From positions 1-54,572 of the forward strand of contig CAIYTE010000113.1 in NCBI GenBank assembly GCA_903929045.1: a stretch of DNA of 54,572 nt, given 5' to 3'. A program made the position numbers and the translations under genes. The notes beneath the pieces are model-generated. The model did not search any database. It saw only the letters and a list, made by a program, of their open reading frames with translations, and was not told the origin of the DNA. This document shows, one piece after another, positions 15,963 through 28,915 of the stretch. Each line of letters begins with the position of its first letter. Position 1 is the stretch's first letter. The stretch comes from an uncultured Hyphomicrobiales bacterium. Its GTDB lineage: Bacteria > Pseudomonadota > Alphaproteobacteria > Rhizobiales > Xanthobacteraceae.

Positions 15963-16949
15963 TTACCGGATTTTGACCACGATCCGGCCCCGCACCTGGC
16001 CCGCCACAATCGCGGCGGCGGCCTCGGGAAGCCCGGAAAGGCCGATTTCCCGGGTCATTGCGGCCAGTTTGGGGCGATCCAGGTCGGTTTCGAGCCTTTT
16101 CCACGCCACGCGGCGCAACTCGATCGGACACATCACCGAGTCGATGCCGGAAAGGCACACCCCGCGCAGAATGAACGGAGCAACCGAGCTCGGGAGGTCC
16201 ATGCCAGCCGCGAGACCGCAGGCGGCAACCGTCCCGCCGTATTTCGTCATCGACAGTAGGTTCGCCAGCATCGTGGAGCCGACGCTGTCAATGCCGCCCG
16301 CCCAGCGCTCCTTGGCCAGCGGCTTCACCGGACCCGAGAGGTCCTTGCGCTCGACGATCTCGGTGGCGCCGAGGCTCTTGAGGTAGTCGCCCTCCTCCGG
16401 CCGCCCGGTGACCGCATGCACGGTGAAGCCGAGCTTCGACAGGATGGCGACCGCGACCGAGCCAACACCGCCAGCAGCGCCGGTGACGGCGATGGGGCCG
16501 CGCTCCGGCGTGAGGCCGTTCCGCTGCAACGCCATCACCGCGAGCATCGCGGTATAGCCCGCGGTGCCGATCGCCATGGCGTCACGGGTGCTGATCGAGG
16601 CCGGCAGTTTCACCAGCCAGTCGCCTTTGACGCGGCTCTTTTCGGCGTAGGCGCCGAGATGCGTCTCGCCCGTGCCCCAGCCGTTGAGCACGACCTTGTC
16701 GCCCGGCTTCCAGTTCGGACTGTTTGAGCTTTCGACCGTCCCGGCGAAGTCGACGCCGGCGATCATCGGAAAGCGGCGCACCACCGGCGCCTTGCCGGTG
16801 ATGGCGAGACCGTCCTTGTAGTTCACCGTGGAATATTCGACCGCAACGGTGACGTCGCCGTCCATCAGATTGGCTTCGTCGAAATCGGCGAGCGCGGCCT
16901 TGGTGCCGCTCTCCGTTTTCTCGATCACCATCGCCTTGAATGTGCCCAC
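15963..16949 (-). CDS. acuI: acrylyl-CoA reductase-like quinone-oxidoreductase-family MDR protein (AcuI/YhdH)
   Basis: Reduces acryloyl-CoA to propionyl-CoA with NADPH, removing a toxic electrophile. 328 aa medium-chain dehydrogenase with no zinc ligands. ATVEYSTVNYKDGLA-type N-terminus, GVDFAGTVESS, and the NADPH loop VTGAAGGVGSVAV are diagnostic for the AcuI/YhdH subgroup. The start is GTG at 16949, with GGGAG 7 bases upstream. Stands alone upstream of an MFS gene in the same direction. Confidence 0.88.
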   Translation of the reverse strand: MGTFKAMVIEKTESGTKAALADFDEANLMDGDVTVAVEYSTVNYKDGLAITGKAPVVRRFPMIAGVDFAGTVESSNSPNWKPGDKVVLNGWGTGETHLGAYAEKSRVKGDWLVKLPASISTRDAMAIGTAGYTAMLAVMALQRNGLTPERGPIAVTGAAGGVGSVAVAILSKLGFTVHAVTGRPEEGDYLKSLGATEIVERKDLSGPVKPLAKERWAGGIDSVGSTMLANLLSMTKYGGTVAACGLAAGMDLPSSVAPFILRGVCLSGIDSVMCPIELRRVAWKRLETDLDRPKLAAMTREIGLSGLPEAAAAIVAGQVRGRIVVKIR

Positions 16950-17001
16950 GCGAATGCTCCCGTTATTTTGGCAGCAGTTGTCGCGCGCTTACGCGGCGCG
17001 A

Positions 17002-18249
17002 TCAAGCCGTGGCGGGAACCGCCGGACGCACGACCGGTTTCTCGACGATCGGCAGATTGATCAGCGCCGAGGCGACGCCGAAGAATACCGACAGCCACCA
17101 CACCGGGTCGTACGAACCCCAGCGCTCGAACACGATGCCGCCGAGCAGCACGCCAAGGAAGCCGCCGACCTGATGGCTGAAGAAGGCGAAGCCGAACAGC
17201 ATCGTCATCCAGCGCGTGCCGAACATCAGCGCAACAAGGCCCGACGTCGGCGGCACCGTCGATAGCCACAGCAATCCGGTGACCGCGCCGAAGATCAAGG
17301 TCGTCGTCGTGGTCGCCGGCACCAGAATGAACGCAACGATCGACAACGCGCGGCCGAAATAAATGATCGACAGGATGTAACGCTTCGGCATGCGGCCGCC
17401 GAGAAAGCCGGATGTCAGCGAGCCGACGATGTTGAACAGGCCGATGACGGCGAGCGTCCAGCCGCCGACCTGGGCGGAGATGCCGCGGTCGATGAGATAC
17501 GACGGCAGATGCACGGTGACGAAAGCGAGCTGGAAGCCGCAGGTGAAGAAGCCAAGCACGAGCAGCACGTAGGAACGATGGCCGAAAGCTTCGGTCAACG
17601 CCTGCTTGATCGACTGACCGGCGAGCGGCGCCGGCGCGCCAACCGGACGCGGCGGTGTCGCCAGCGCGATCGACAGCGGCAGGATCAGCAGCAGCACGCC
17701 CGAGAAAATCAGCAGCGCGGTCTGCCAGCCATAATGATCCATCAGGCCGACGCCGAGCGGCGAAAACAGGAATTGTCCGAACGAACCCGCGCCGGTGCCG
17801 ACACCGAAGGCCAGCGAGCGCCATTCTTCCGGCAGCAACTTGCCAAAACCGCCGATGACGATGGTGAAAGAACTCGCCGACAGGCCGAAGCCGATCAGAA
17901 CGCCCGCGGTGAGATCAAGCGTCAGCGGGTCGGTCGAATAGCCCATCAGGCCGATGCCGGCGGCATACAGCACCGCGCCGAAGGCCAACACTTTGTTGGT
18001 ACCGTATTTGTCGGCGATGGCGCCGGCGAAAGGCTGCCCCACGCCCCACAGCAAATTCTGGATGGCGATGGCGAGCGCGAAGACGTCGCGGCCCCAGTGA
18101 TTGGCCTGCGACATCGGATTGAGGAAGAAGCCGAGCGACGAGCGCGGGCCGAAGCTGATCATCGCGATCACGCAGCCGCAGATGACGACGACCAACGGCG
18201 TCCGCCAGCCCACAGAAGCCGCCGCTTTGGTTGCCCCTTGCATCGTCAT
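17002..18249 (-). CDS. MFS transporter (oxalate/monocarboxylate-like antiporter group)
   Basis: 415 aa with 12 hydrophobic helices. The first helix pair includes FGPRSSLGFFLNPMS and the loop GAIADKYGTNKVL is the MFS motif A (G-x-x-x-D-(R/K)). The opening pattern resembles the OxlT/monocarboxylate group; substrate is unknown. The ATG at 18249 is preferred over one 21 bases upstream because GGAG lies 7 bases before it. It is 52 bases upstream of acuI, so cotranscription is possible. Confidence 0.87.
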   Translation of the reverse strand: MTMQGATKAAASVGWRTPLVVVICGCVIAMISFGPRSSLGFFLNPMSQANHWGRDVFALAIAIQNLLWGVGQPFAGAIADKYGTNKVLAFGAVLYAAGIGLMGYSTDPLTLDLTAGVLIGFGLSASSFTIVIGGFGKLLPEEWRSLAFGVGTGAGSFGQFLFSPLGVGLMDHYGWQTALLIFSGVLLLILPLSIALATPPRPVGAPAPLAGQSIKQALTEAFGHRSYVLLVLGFFTCGFQLAFVTVHLPSYLIDRGISAQVGGWTLAVIGLFNIVGSLTSGFLGGRMPKRYILSIIYFGRALSIVAFILVPATTTTTLIFGAVTGLLWLSTVPPTSGLVALMFGTRWMTMLFGFAFFSHQVGGFLGVLLGGIVFERWGSYDPVWWLSVFFGVASALINLPIVEKPVVRPAVPATA

Positions 18250-18403
18250 GACCCGTCTCCCGCCGCGCAATTGCGGCCCATCGGCGACGGTATGCTACCG
18301 CCCCGAGGTGCGGCGCAAGATACAGGCTCCGGAACACCGGCTAAAACGAATATTCGTGATGCGGCGCATTTCCCCTGTGCATGGCACGGGTGGGCAAGCC
18401 GAA

Positions 18404-19759
18404 TTACAGGCGTTTTGCCTCGGCTTCGGTGGCCTTAGCGTCGCCCCAGTGCGGCTCGTCCGAACCGTCGCCCCAGTTGAGCGGGCGATAGAATTTGTGG
18501 ACGCCGAGCGCGTACAGCTTCTTCATTTCGCCGACCCAGCTCGGGTGGACCCAGAAGGCGTGATAGTGCGTCGACTTCGCTACTTCGGGCATCCACAGCT
18601 TGCCGTCGAGCGTGTCGCGGGCGATGCGCTTGGCGCGCTCCCACGCATCCGGCTCGGTGACGATGTCCGGAATGCCGTCACAAGCGAAAGTGAACTGGCA
18701 GGAGTTGTGGCGGTGGGCGTTCTGATAGACGACGCCGCACACGGTCTTCGGATAGAACGGCGAAAACACGCGGTTCATGACGACCTGCGCCACCGCGATC
18801 TGTCCCTTCACCGGCTCGCCGCGGGACTCGAAGTAGACGGCGTTGGCGAGACACTTCTCCGCCTTGGCGCGATCGGCGCCGCCACCCAAACCAAGACGTT
18901 CGGCCGGCGACTTCGGCCGCTGATTGTCGCCCGTGACCTGGCCCTTACTTGCAACGGATTCGCCGGCGCTGATATCGCCAGGCTTCTGCGGCGCGAGCGC
19001 CGACAGCTTGATGTCGGCATCGCCCGTGGCGCGCGCGCCCATCACGACCGGCGCTTCGCCCGGACGCCACGGCTCCATGGCTTCCTTCTCGGGCGCCAGC
19101 GGTGCGCCACCAAAGAAGATGCGGCCGTCGTCTTGCTTGGCCGGAATTTGCGGCGCGACCGCCGCGAGATTGGACGGCGGGATATCGGCGTAAGGAAGGT
19201 CGACGTCCGCGGAAGCGGTTTCGCGGCCCGGCGCTTTGGGGAAGTCGTATTCCGAATAAGGTTCGAAGCGGCCGCTATCCTTGCCACCGCTCAACGCGGG
19301 ATCAGTCTGCACCTGCGGCGGCTCGGTCATCGCGACCGGCGGCATCGGCGGCATCGGTTCGCGCGAGCGCGACAGGAAGGAGTCGCGTTTGGTCTTGCGG
19401 TTGACCGTCGGGAAGCGCAGCGGCGCACTTTGATCGCCCAGCGGCTCGGCGCCGATCGATGCGGTGATGTCGCTCGGGTCGAAATTAGCGAGCGCATAGA
19501 GCGGCGGCGTCGGGATCGCGGTGCCGACCGGACGCGGCATGCTGAACATGGCGGCGTGGATGGTGCCGAAGGGCGACGCGATCAAGCGCGCGCGGGCGCG
19601 TTCGGCCACGGAAGGTTGATTGGCGAGCAGCGCGCCGAGATCCTGAAAGCCGATGCTGTTGGGCAGAAGCGCGAAGACAACCGCGGCGGAAACGACCCGC
19701 GCGAGCTTCTTCTGTCGACGCTGACTGGCAACCGGCATTCGCACGCGCAACGCCACCAC
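18404..19759 (-). CDS. SleB-type cell wall hydrolase
   Basis: 451 aa. An N-terminal membrane anchor or signal (about 15-40), a long low-complexity Pro/Ala linker (about 60-310), and a C-terminal Hydrolase_2 domain (about 315-440). The domain carries NAVYFESRGEPVKGQIAVAQ with the catalytic Glu, VMNRV, SCQFTFACDG, and THYHAFWVHPSW, all marks of the SleB/CwlJ family of peptidoglycan lytic enzymes. Acts in the periplasm. The longest start is GTG 19759; ATG 19738 is equally plausible, as neither has a clear ribosome site. Confidence 0.87.
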   Translation of the reverse strand: MVALRVRMPVASQRRQKKLARVVSAAVVFALLPNSIGFQDLGALLANQPSVAERARARLIASPFGTIHAAMFSMPRPVGTAIPTPPLYALANFDPSDITASIGAEPLGDQSAPLRFPTVNRKTKRDSFLSRSREPMPPMPPVAMTEPPQVQTDPALSGGKDSGRFEPYSEYDFPKAPGRETASADVDLPYADIPPSNLAAVAPQIPAKQDDGRIFFGGAPLAPEKEAMEPWRPGEAPVVMGARATGDADIKLSALAPQKPGDISAGESVASKGQVTGDNQRPKSPAERLGLGGGADRAKAEKCLANAVYFESRGEPVKGQIAVAQVVMNRVFSPFYPKTVCGVVYQNAHRHNSCQFTFACDGIPDIVTEPDAWERAKRIARDTLDGKLWMPEVAKSTHYHAFWVHPSWVGEMKKLYALGVHKFYRPLNWGDGSDEPHWGDAKATEAEAKRL

Positions 19760-20036
19760 AAAGAAAATCCGCCGGCCGCCGGACTGGCGACAATGCGATC
19801 TTCTTTTTTATGGTCTGATTAACCTTGCGAAGCTGTTAACTACGCGCGCCAAGCGCGCAAAAACGCCGGGTTCCGTCTGCGGCTGCTCACCGCACCGGCG
19901 CTTGACGCCGATTGATGCAGGATTTCGTGTCTTTGAGTTGCCGCGGTGCGCTTCAGCAATTTTTTAGAAATTCTTGTTAACCATATCGCAACCGTGACGG
20001 CCGAATATTGCGGTTGCCCCATACCGAAGAGCCCGC

Positions 20037-21389
20037 ATGCTTCCAACCATCGTGCCAGGGAATGCCACGGGGCAATTGATTGTGCTCGCGACGCTGGCGC
20101 TCGCCGCTTTTGCCGTCGCCCACGTCTTCTACCGGCGCCAGGTCTCGAAATTCCGCAGTCTGTCAGACGCGCTCGACAACATGTCGCAAGGTCTCAACGT
20201 GTTCGATGGCAACGCCCGCATCACGTTGCTGAACCGGCGCTATCTCGAAATGTACAAACTGTCGCCCGACATTGTGAAGCCGGGCTGTTCGCTGCGGCGG
20301 CTGATCCAGCACCGCAAGGACACCGGCGTCTTCAACGGCGACGTCGAGTCCTACTCGCGCAGGATTCTGGACGATGTCTCGCAAGGCAAGGCGATGTCGC
20401 ATTACGTGCAGGCCAGCGACGGCCGTATCGTGCTGGCCAAGAACCAGCCCCTGCCCGGCGGCGGCTGGGTGTCGACGCACGAAGACGTCACCGAACAGCG
20501 CAGCGCCGAGCAGCAGCGCGCTGAAATCCAGGGTCAGGAACAACGCCGCGGTGTGATCGATGCCGCCATTGGCGCGTTCCGTCCGCAAGTCGAGAAGCTG
20601 TTGTCCAGCGTCGGCGACAGCGCCACCGCCATGCGCTCGACCGCCGGCCTGCTGTTCGGCTCGTCGGAACAGACGTCGCAGCGCGCCGAAAGCGCGGTGC
20701 ATGCGTTCCACGAGGCGTCGGCCAATGTCGAGACCGCCGCGGTGGCCGCCGACGAACTGTCGCACTCGATCGCGGAGATCAGCCGCCAGCTCGCCCATAC
20801 CAGCGGCATCGTCGAACTTGCCACCGGCGAAGCGCGCGCCACCGACGACGAGATCGCCGGCTTGGCGCAAGGCGCGCAACAGATCGGCGACGTCATCAAG
20901 TTGATCCGCAACATCGCCGGCCAGACCAACCTGCTCGCGCTCAACGCCACCATCGAGTCGGCGCGCGCCGGTGAAACGGGCCGCGGCTTCGCCGTCGTCG
21001 CCTCCGAGGTGAAGTCGCTGGCGGTGCAGACCGCCAAGGCGACGGAAGACATCGCCAGTCACATTCTCGGCGTGCAGGATTCGACCGCCGGCGCAGTCGA
21101 CGCCATCCGCCAGATTGTGGTGCGCATGAACGAGATCAACCAGTTCACTGCCGCGGTTGCCGCCGCCATCGAGCAGCAGAATGCGGCGACCGGCGAAATC
21201 TCGCACAACGTCGCCAGCGCCGCACAAGGCACCGGCAGCGTGGTCGCGATGCTGGGTGAAGTGTCCGGCGCCGCCACCGAGACCCGCACCTCGGCGGGTG
21301 TCGTGCGTGACGCGTCGGAGACGGTCGATACCGCGGTGTCGAAACTGCGGCTCGAGGTCGAGGACTTCCTGAAAAAGGTCGCGGTCTAG
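20037..21389 (+). CDS. PAS-containing methyl-accepting chemotaxis protein
   Basis: 450 aa. One transmembrane helix (about 12-32) with almost no periplasmic part, a PAS_7-type domain (about 38-150, [28 protein letters not shown]), and an MCP signalling domain (about 190-445) with the hairpin-tip sequence [20 protein letters not shown] that binds CheA/CheW. There is no HAMP domain. It senses something in the cytoplasm or membrane. Monocistronic; 7 bases separate its stop from that of the convergent small membrane protein. Confidence 0.92.
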   Translation: MLPTIVPGNATGQLIVLATLALAAFAVAHVFYRRQVSKFRSLSDALDNMSQGLNVFDGNARITLLNRRYLEMYKLSPDIVKPGCSLRRLIQHRKDTGVFNGDVESYSRRILDDVSQGKAMSHYVQASDGRIVLAKNQPLPGGGWVSTHEDVTEQRSAEQQRAEIQGQEQRRGVIDAAIGAFRPQVEKLLSSVGDSATAMRSTAGLLFGSSEQTSQRAESAVHAFHEASANVETAAVAADELSHSIAEISRQLAHTSGIVELATGEARATDDEIAGLAQGAQQIGDVIKLIRNIAGQTNLLALNATIESARAGETGRGFAVVASEVKSLAVQTAKATEDIASHILGVQDSTAGAVDAIRQIVVRMNEINQFTAAVAAAIEQQNAATGEISHNVASAAQGTGSVVAMLGEVSGAATETRTSAGVVRDASETVDTAVSKLRLEVEDFLKKVAV

Positions 21390-21396
21390 CGCGCCG

Positions 21397-21672
21397 CTAG
21401 AAGACCTTGAACGGCATGCCGGCGGCCATCGGGATCGCGATCATCAATCCGATCGAAATGGCGAAGCCGATAATGCGCGTCGTGCCGGTGATCGGCGGGC
21501 CGCGGTCCTTCGAACGCGCGAAAGCGATCAGCTCGAAGACGCCGAAAGCGATCAGCACCCAGAAGTAAGGCGCGACGCTGAAGTCGCGGCTCTGCGGATA
21601 GGCGACGATAGCGCCGCCGACCGCAAGGCCGACGGCAATCGCGTAACCAATGAAAATCCGGCCGATATCCAT
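21397..21672 (-). CDS. small three-helix membrane protein
   Basis: 91 aa with three hydrophobic helices (about 5-24, 34-50, 65-88). No recognisable motif. ATG 21672 is the only start that leaves the first helix intact without a long charged lead. It begins 30 bases after the ppdK stop in the same direction, so it is probably the last gene of a ppdK transcript. Function unknown. Confidence 0.7.
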   Translation of the reverse strand: MDIGRIFIGYAIAVGLAVGGAIVAYPQSRDFSVAPYFWVLIAFGVFELIAFARSKDRGPPITGTTRIIGFAISIGLMIAIPMAAGMPFKVF

Positions 21673-21701
21673 GACGCCCCCCCTGACGAGGCGTCTGTCT
21701 A

Positions 21702-24530
<2,829 letters not shown>

Positions 24531-24619
24531 GGGTCTCAATCACTCCGCGGGCCAAGACGCCCAATAGGTGGCCCTTAAAAAGCACCCCCGCGCGCGCGGT
24601 GGCAAGCCCGCTGTTTTTG

Positions 24620-24778
24620 CTAGTGAATTCCGAGGCCGGACAACACGCCGAGGCCGACCAGGCCGATGAAAATCAAATAGATCGCGACGATCAGATTGAG
24701 CAGGCGCGGCACCAGCAGAATGACGATACCGGCGATGAGCGCAACGAGGGGCGTGATGTGGGCGACGCCGATGACCAT
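24620..24778 (-). CDS. DUF3096-type mini-membrane protein, stress-controlled
   Basis: 52 aa with two hydrophobic helices (about 8-26 and 30-48) and almost no soluble part (HITPLVALIAGIVILLVPRL, then IVAIYLIFIGLVG). AAGGAA lies 7 bases before the ATG at 24778. The pattern matches DUF3096. A perfect EcfG-type promoter lies 34-58 bases upstream, so expression under general stress is predicted. Role unknown; it may alter membrane properties. Confidence 0.82.
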   Translation of the reverse strand: MVIGVAHITPLVALIAGIVILLVPRLLNLIVAIYLIFIGLVGLGVLSGLGIH

Positions 24779-24811
24779 GGGGGTATTCCTTTGAGGGTTG
24801 AGCGCTGAAGA

Positions 24812-24836
24812 AACGGCGCGGCGCGCCGGGAGTTCC
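24812..24836 (-). promoter_or_regulatory. EcfG-type general stress response promoter
   Basis: On the minus strand GGAAC (24836-24832), 16 bases, CGTT (24815-24812). This matches the known alphaproteobacterial EcfG consensus GGAAC-N16/17-CGTT exactly. The expected transcript would begin near 24804, giving an untranslated leader of about 25 bases with a good ribosome site before the DUF3096 ORF. Confidence 0.7.
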
Positions 24837-24928
24837 GCGCTTATACCGCCATCCCGCTGCACGCATGCGGCAGCCCGGTCGCAGGGCGGCGGGCATACAC
24901 AGATATTTCCGGGTAAAGCGGGCTGCCG

Positions 24929-25384
24929 CTACGGGCCGGACGGCGGTTGCTCGTCGTTGTCCGGCAGAAAGCGCTTGTGGATCGCCTTCTCGAACTCGCC
25001 GCCCCACACCAGGATGGCGATGGTCAGCGCCAGCGCGGGCAGAACGAGCCGCCAATCCGTCAGCGCGCAGGCGATGCCGAGACAGGCCGTGAGCCAGGTG
25101 CTGGCCGCCGTGGTCAGGCCATGCACGCGCGACCCGGCGGTGCCGCGGATAATAACGCCGGCGCCCAGAAAGCCGACGCCGGTGACGATACCCTGCACCG
25201 CGCGGGTCGCATCGCCGTCGCCGCCGACGTCATCGGCCGCCAGCACGGCAATCGCAGAGCCGAGCGCGACCAGCGCCAAGGTGCGCACGCCGGTCGACTT
25301 GTCATGGAGATTGCGATTGAGACCGATCGCAGCGCCGCACACCACGGCCGCGATCAAGCGAAGCGTGATTTCAAAGACCGACAT
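24929..25384 (-). CDS. MgtC/SapB family membrane protein
   Basis: 151 aa with about four transmembrane helices in MgtC order: LRLIAAVVCGAAIGLNRNLHDKSTGVRTLALVALGSA, GIVTGVGFLGAGVIIRG and HGLTTAASTWLTACLGIACA. These are the conserved MgtC signatures. In pathogens MgtC inhibits the F-type ATP synthase and supports growth at low magnesium; in free-living bacteria the role is less clear. The start at 25384 has AGG upstream and gives the usual short N-terminus; earlier in-frame codons run into a palindromic repeat. Confidence 0.9.
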   Translation of the reverse strand: MSVFEITLRLIAAVVCGAAIGLNRNLHDKSTGVRTLALVALGSAIAVLAADDVGGDGDATRAVQGIVTGVGFLGAGVIIRGTAGSRVHGLTTAASTWLTACLGIACALTDWRLVLPALALTIAILVWGGEFEKAIHKRFLPDNDEQPPSGP

Positions 25385-25457
25385 GACCTGAGCCTCGCGT
25401 CTTCTGACTCCACCTTCCCCCGCGGAGAGCGCTTCTCGTACGGATGGAATCGATGCC

Positions 25458-25544
25458 GTGATTGCGAGGAGACCCGCAGGGGCGACGAAGCAATCCAGAG
25501 TTCGTGTTGCAATGCTGGATTGCTTCGCGTGCGCTCGCAATGAC
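25458..25544. repeat. intergenic palindromic repeat, family B
   Basis: An imperfect inverted repeat: GTGATTGCGAGGAG...GCGACGAAGCAATCCAG on the left and CTGGATTGCTTCGC...GCTCGCAATGACG on the right. The arms include the well-known ATTGCGAGGAG / CAATCCAG words of dispersed repeats in Hyphomicrobiales. It lies between glyS and the start of the MgtC-like gene. Confidence 0.75.
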
Positions 25545-25568
25545 GAATCCATTCGTTCGCAACGGGCT

Positions 25569-27800
25569 CTAGCCTTCGATCTTGGAGAAATCCGCCACGG
25601 CGCGCGTCGCCTCGCGGATTTCGTTCAGCAGCTTGAGGCGGTTTTCGCGCACCGCCTTGTCGTCGTCGTTGACCTTCACCTTGTCGAAGAAGGCGTCGAC
25701 CGTCGGCCGCAGCTTGGCGATGGCGCTCATGGCGGCGGCGAAGTCTTCCTTGGCAACGGCGGCGGAAGCGTCCTGCTTGGCGGCGGCGACCGCATCGGCC
25801 AGCGCCTTTTCTTCCGGCAGCTTGAGCAAAGCCGCCTCGGGCGCGCCCGCGAAGCTGCGCTTGTCCTTCTTCTCCTCAATGCCGAGGATGTTGGACGCAC
25901 GCTTGACGCCCGCCAGCAGACTCTTGCCCTCGCCGGTTTCAAGAAATTTCGCCAGCGCCTCGACGCGGCGGACGATCATCAACAGATCGTCCTGGCCTTC
26001 GAGCGCAAACACGGCGTCGACGAGATCGTGCCGCGCGCCCTGCTCGCGCAACTGGACTTTCAAGCGATCTGCGAAGAAGGACAAAAGATCGCGGATTAAT
26101 TTTTCAAAGTGGTCATATGCTGTTTCTAACGCATAATCAGATCGCGCGATCTTTTTTGCTTGCGCTTTAATCTTCTCCGCCAGACCAGGCGACACGAATT
26201 CCAAAGATTGAGCTCGTCTTTCCGACTGCTTTTCAAAAGAGGAGAGTGTCTTCGCTGCGAAAAATAAAGAATGAAGCATTCCACAATCAAAAAGGGAAAT
26301 TCGCACCTCGTTGTCAAGTATGATGCGAATGACGCCCAGCGCCGCACGGCGCAGCGCGTAAGGGTCCTTCGATCCGGTCGGCTTTTCGTCGATGGCCCAG
26401 AAGCCGACAAGCGTATCGATCTTGTCGGCGAGCGCGACGGCAATCGATACCGGATCGCTCGGCACCAGATCCTTCGGGCCCTGCGGCTTGTAGTGATCCT
26501 CGCTCGCATGGGCGACGGCTTCGTCCTCGCCCTGCGCCTCGGCGTAGTATTTGCCCATCAGGCCTTGCAGTTCGGGGAATTCGCCGACGACTTCGGTCAG
26601 CAAATCAGCCTTGCACAGCTGCGCGGCGCGCACGGCCTTGCCGGCGTCGGCTTTGACCAGCGGCGCGATCTGCTCGGCGAGCGCGGCGATGCGCTTGATG
26701 CGCTCTGCCTGTGTGCCGAGCTTTTCGTGAAACACGATCTGCGAGAACTTCGGCAGCCGGTCTTCAAGCTTCGTCTTGAGATCGGTGTCGTAGAAGAACT
26801 TGGCGTCGGAGAGGCGCGCGCGGATGACGCGCTCGTTGCCGGCGATGATCGCCTTGCCGCCGTCGGTCGCCTCGATGTTCGCGGTGAGCAGAAACTTGTT
26901 GGTCAGCTTCGCCGTCTGCGGATCGCGCAGCACGAAGCACTTCTGGTTGACGCGGATGGTGGCGCGGATGACTTCGTCCGGGATCGACAGGAACGCCTTG
27001 TCGAATGAGCCCATCAGCACGACCGGCCATTCTACCAGTCCGGCGACTTCGGCGAGCAGCGCCTCATCCTCAACCAGTTCGAAGCCTTGCGCGAAAGCGA
27101 GGTTCTTGGCGTCGGTGCGGATGATGTCCATGCGCCGCGCCGGATCGAGCACGACCTTGCCCTGCTCGAGGCTCGCGACGTAATCGTCGAAGCGCTTCAC
27201 CTTGATGGCGCCGGGCGCGAGGAAGCGGTGGCCGCGCGTCTCGTCGCCGACACTGACGCCGTCGATGTTGAATTTGACGATCTCGGGCTCTTCGGTTTCG
27301 GGGCCGAAGGTCGCGATGATGGAATGCAGCGGCCGCACCCAATTCAGCGAACCGGCCTTGGCCGAGGCTTCGCCCCAGCGCATCGACTTCGGCCACGGAA
27401 AACCGCGCACGACGTCAGGGATGATTTCGGCCAGCACGTCGATCGCCGGCTTGCCGGCCTTCTCGGTAATGGCGATGTAGAAGTCGCCCTTCTTGTCGGC
27501 CTGCACCTTGGCCTGATCGATCGAGGTGAGCCCGGCGGCACGCAGGAAGCCGGCGATGGCCTGTTCCGGCGCGCCGACCTTCGGGCCTTTGCGTTCTTCC
27601 TTGAGATCAGGCTGTCGCGCCGGCACGCCCTGCACCGTCAGCGCCAGGCGGCGCGGCGTCGCGAACGCCTTGGCGCCCTCGTAAACGAGGCCCGCCGAGA
27701 CCAGCCGGTCCGTGACCATCTTTTTCAGGTCATCGGCCGCCTTCGCCTGCATGCGCGCGGGGATTTCCTCGGAGAAAAATTCGAGCAGAAGATCGGGCAT
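25569..27800 (-). CDS. glyS: glycine-tRNA ligase, beta subunit
   Basis: Charges tRNA-Gly together with GlyQ as an alpha2-beta2 enzyme; the beta subunit recognises the tRNA. 743 aa. [21 protein letters not shown] start, [32 protein letters not shown] and the C-terminal anticodon-binding DALR-like part are all family features. It begins one base after the glyQ stop. Residues about 488-570 (bases about 26,090-26,340) are much less GC-rich and use AT-ending codons unlike the rest; the frame is uninterrupted there. The protein is somewhat longer than the about 690-700 aa usual for the family. Confidence 0.95.
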   Translation of the reverse strand: MPDLLLEFFSEEIPARMQAKAADDLKKMVTDRLVSAGLVYEGAKAFATPRRLALTVQGVPARQPDLKEERKGPKVGAPEQAIAGFLRAAGLTSIDQAKVQADKKGDFYIAITEKAGKPAIDVLAEIIPDVVRGFPWPKSMRWGEASAKAGSLNWVRPLHSIIATFGPETEEPEIVKFNIDGVSVGDETRGHRFLAPGAIKVKRFDDYVASLEQGKVVLDPARRMDIIRTDAKNLAFAQGFELVEDEALLAEVAGLVEWPVVLMGSFDKAFLSIPDEVIRATIRVNQKCFVLRDPQTAKLTNKFLLTANIEATDGGKAIIAGNERVIRARLSDAKFFYDTDLKTKLEDRLPKFSQIVFHEKLGTQAERIKRIAALAEQIAPLVKADAGKAVRAAQLCKADLLTEVVGEFPELQGLMGKYYAEAQGEDEAVAHASEDHYKPQGPKDLVPSDPVSIAVALADKIDTLVGFWAIDEKPTGSKDPYALRRAALGVIRIILDNEVRISLFDCGMLHSLFFAAKTLSSFEKQSERRAQSLEFVSPGLAEKIKAQAKKIARSDYALETAYDHFEKLIRDLLSFFADRLKVQLREQGARHDLVDAVFALEGQDDLLMIVRRVEALAKFLETGEGKSLLAGVKRASNILGIEEKKDKRSFAGAPEAALLKLPEEKALADAVAAAKQDASAAVAKEDFAAAMSAIAKLRPTVDAFFDKVKVNDDDKAVRENRLKLLNEIREATRAVADFSKIEG

Positions 27801-27801
27801 G

Positions 27802-28740
27802 TCAGGCTCCGCCGCCTTCGGTCGCGAGCCAGGCCGCGCCGCAGGCTTTCGCCAGTTCGCGCACGCGCAAAATGTAGCTCTGACGTTCCGTCACAGAAAT
27901 TACGCCGCGCGCATCCAGCAGATTGAAAACGTGCGACGCCTTGATGCACTGGTCGTAGGCCGGCAGCGCCATCGAATGGCTGGTCTTCTCATCGGAGGTC
28001 CAGCCGGCGGCGAGATATTTCTGGCACGCCGCTTCCGCCATCTTGAACTGCTCGAACAGCATGGTCGTGTCGGCGACTTCGAAATTGTGTTTCGAATATT
28101 CGCGCTCGGCCTGAAGGAACACGTCGCCGTAGGTCACCTTCTTGTCGCCGACGCCGCCGTTGAAGTTGAGATCGTAGACGCGCTCGACGCCCTGCACATA
28201 CATGGCGAGGCGTTCGAGGCCGTAAGTGAGTTCGCCGGCGACCGGCGCGCATTCGAAACCGGCGACCTGCTGGAAGTAGGTGAACTGCGACACTTCCATG
28301 CCGTCGCACCAGCATTCCCAGCCGAGACCCCAGGCGCCCAAGGTCGGGCTTTCCCAGTCGTCCTCGACGAAGCGGATGTCGTGCACGGCGGAGTCGATGC
28401 CGATGGCCTTGAGCGAGCCGAGATACAGCGCCTGCAGGTCCGGCGGCGACGGCTTCAGGATGACCTGGAACTGGTAGTAGTGCTGGAGCCGGTTCGGATT
28501 CTCGCCGTAGCGGCCGTCCTTGGGCCGGCGCGAGGGCTGCACGTAAGCGGCGTTCCATGGCTTGGGGCCGAGCGCGCGCAAGGTAGTGGCCGGGTGAAAG
28601 GTGCCGGCGCCGACTTCCATGTCATAGGGCTGGAGGATGACGCAGCCGAGCGCCGCCCAGTACTGCTGGAGCGCCAGAATGAGCCCCTGAAACGACCGGG
28701 TCGGATCGAGGTCGGCTTGCGGAACAGCAGCTTGAGCCAT
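27802..28740 (-). CDS. glyQ: glycine-tRNA ligase, alpha subunit
   Basis: Catalytic subunit that forms glycyl-adenylate. 312 aa class II synthetase: [62 protein letters not shown] (motif 2 loop) and [10 protein letters not shown]. Complete and typical. First gene of the glyQ-glyS pair, with a good sigma-70 promoter 39-67 bases upstream. Confidence 0.97.
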   Translation of the reverse strand: MAQAAVPQADLDPTRSFQGLILALQQYWAALGCVILQPYDMEVGAGTFHPATTLRALGPKPWNAAYVQPSRRPKDGRYGENPNRLQHYYQFQVILKPSPPDLQALYLGSLKAIGIDSAVHDIRFVEDDWESPTLGAWGLGWECWCDGMEVSQFTYFQQVAGFECAPVAGELTYGLERLAMYVQGVERVYDLNFNGGVGDKKVTYGDVFLQAEREYSKHNFEVADTTMLFEQFKMAEAACQKYLAAGWTSDEKTSHSMALPAYDQCIKASHVFNLLDARGVISVTERQSYILRVRELAKACGAAWLATEGGGA

Positions 28741-28778
28741 GATTTCGTTACTGATTTTTAAGGACGACGGGCGGGCGG

Positions 28779-28807
28779 ACCCTATGGGCGGCCCCCCAGA
28801 CGGTCAA
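28779..28807 (-). promoter_or_regulatory. putative sigma-70 promoter of glyQS
   Basis: Minus strand TTGACC (28807-28802), 17-base spacer, TAGGGT (28784-28779). The -35 box matches five of six consensus positions and the position relative to glyQ is suitable. Confidence 0.5.
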
Positions 28808-28915
28808 GTGCGGCCGGTCCCAACAATTTTAGAAATGTATTTTACGGGAGTTTGAACCGGGAGCCGTATCACAGCGACTTATTGGAAGAACGAGATCATA
28901 CCCCGGAGCAATAAG

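Noticed and set aside
26090-26340. Frameshift or pseudogene in glyS
   Set aside because: Composition changes, but the frame stays open and joins conserved sequence on both sides.
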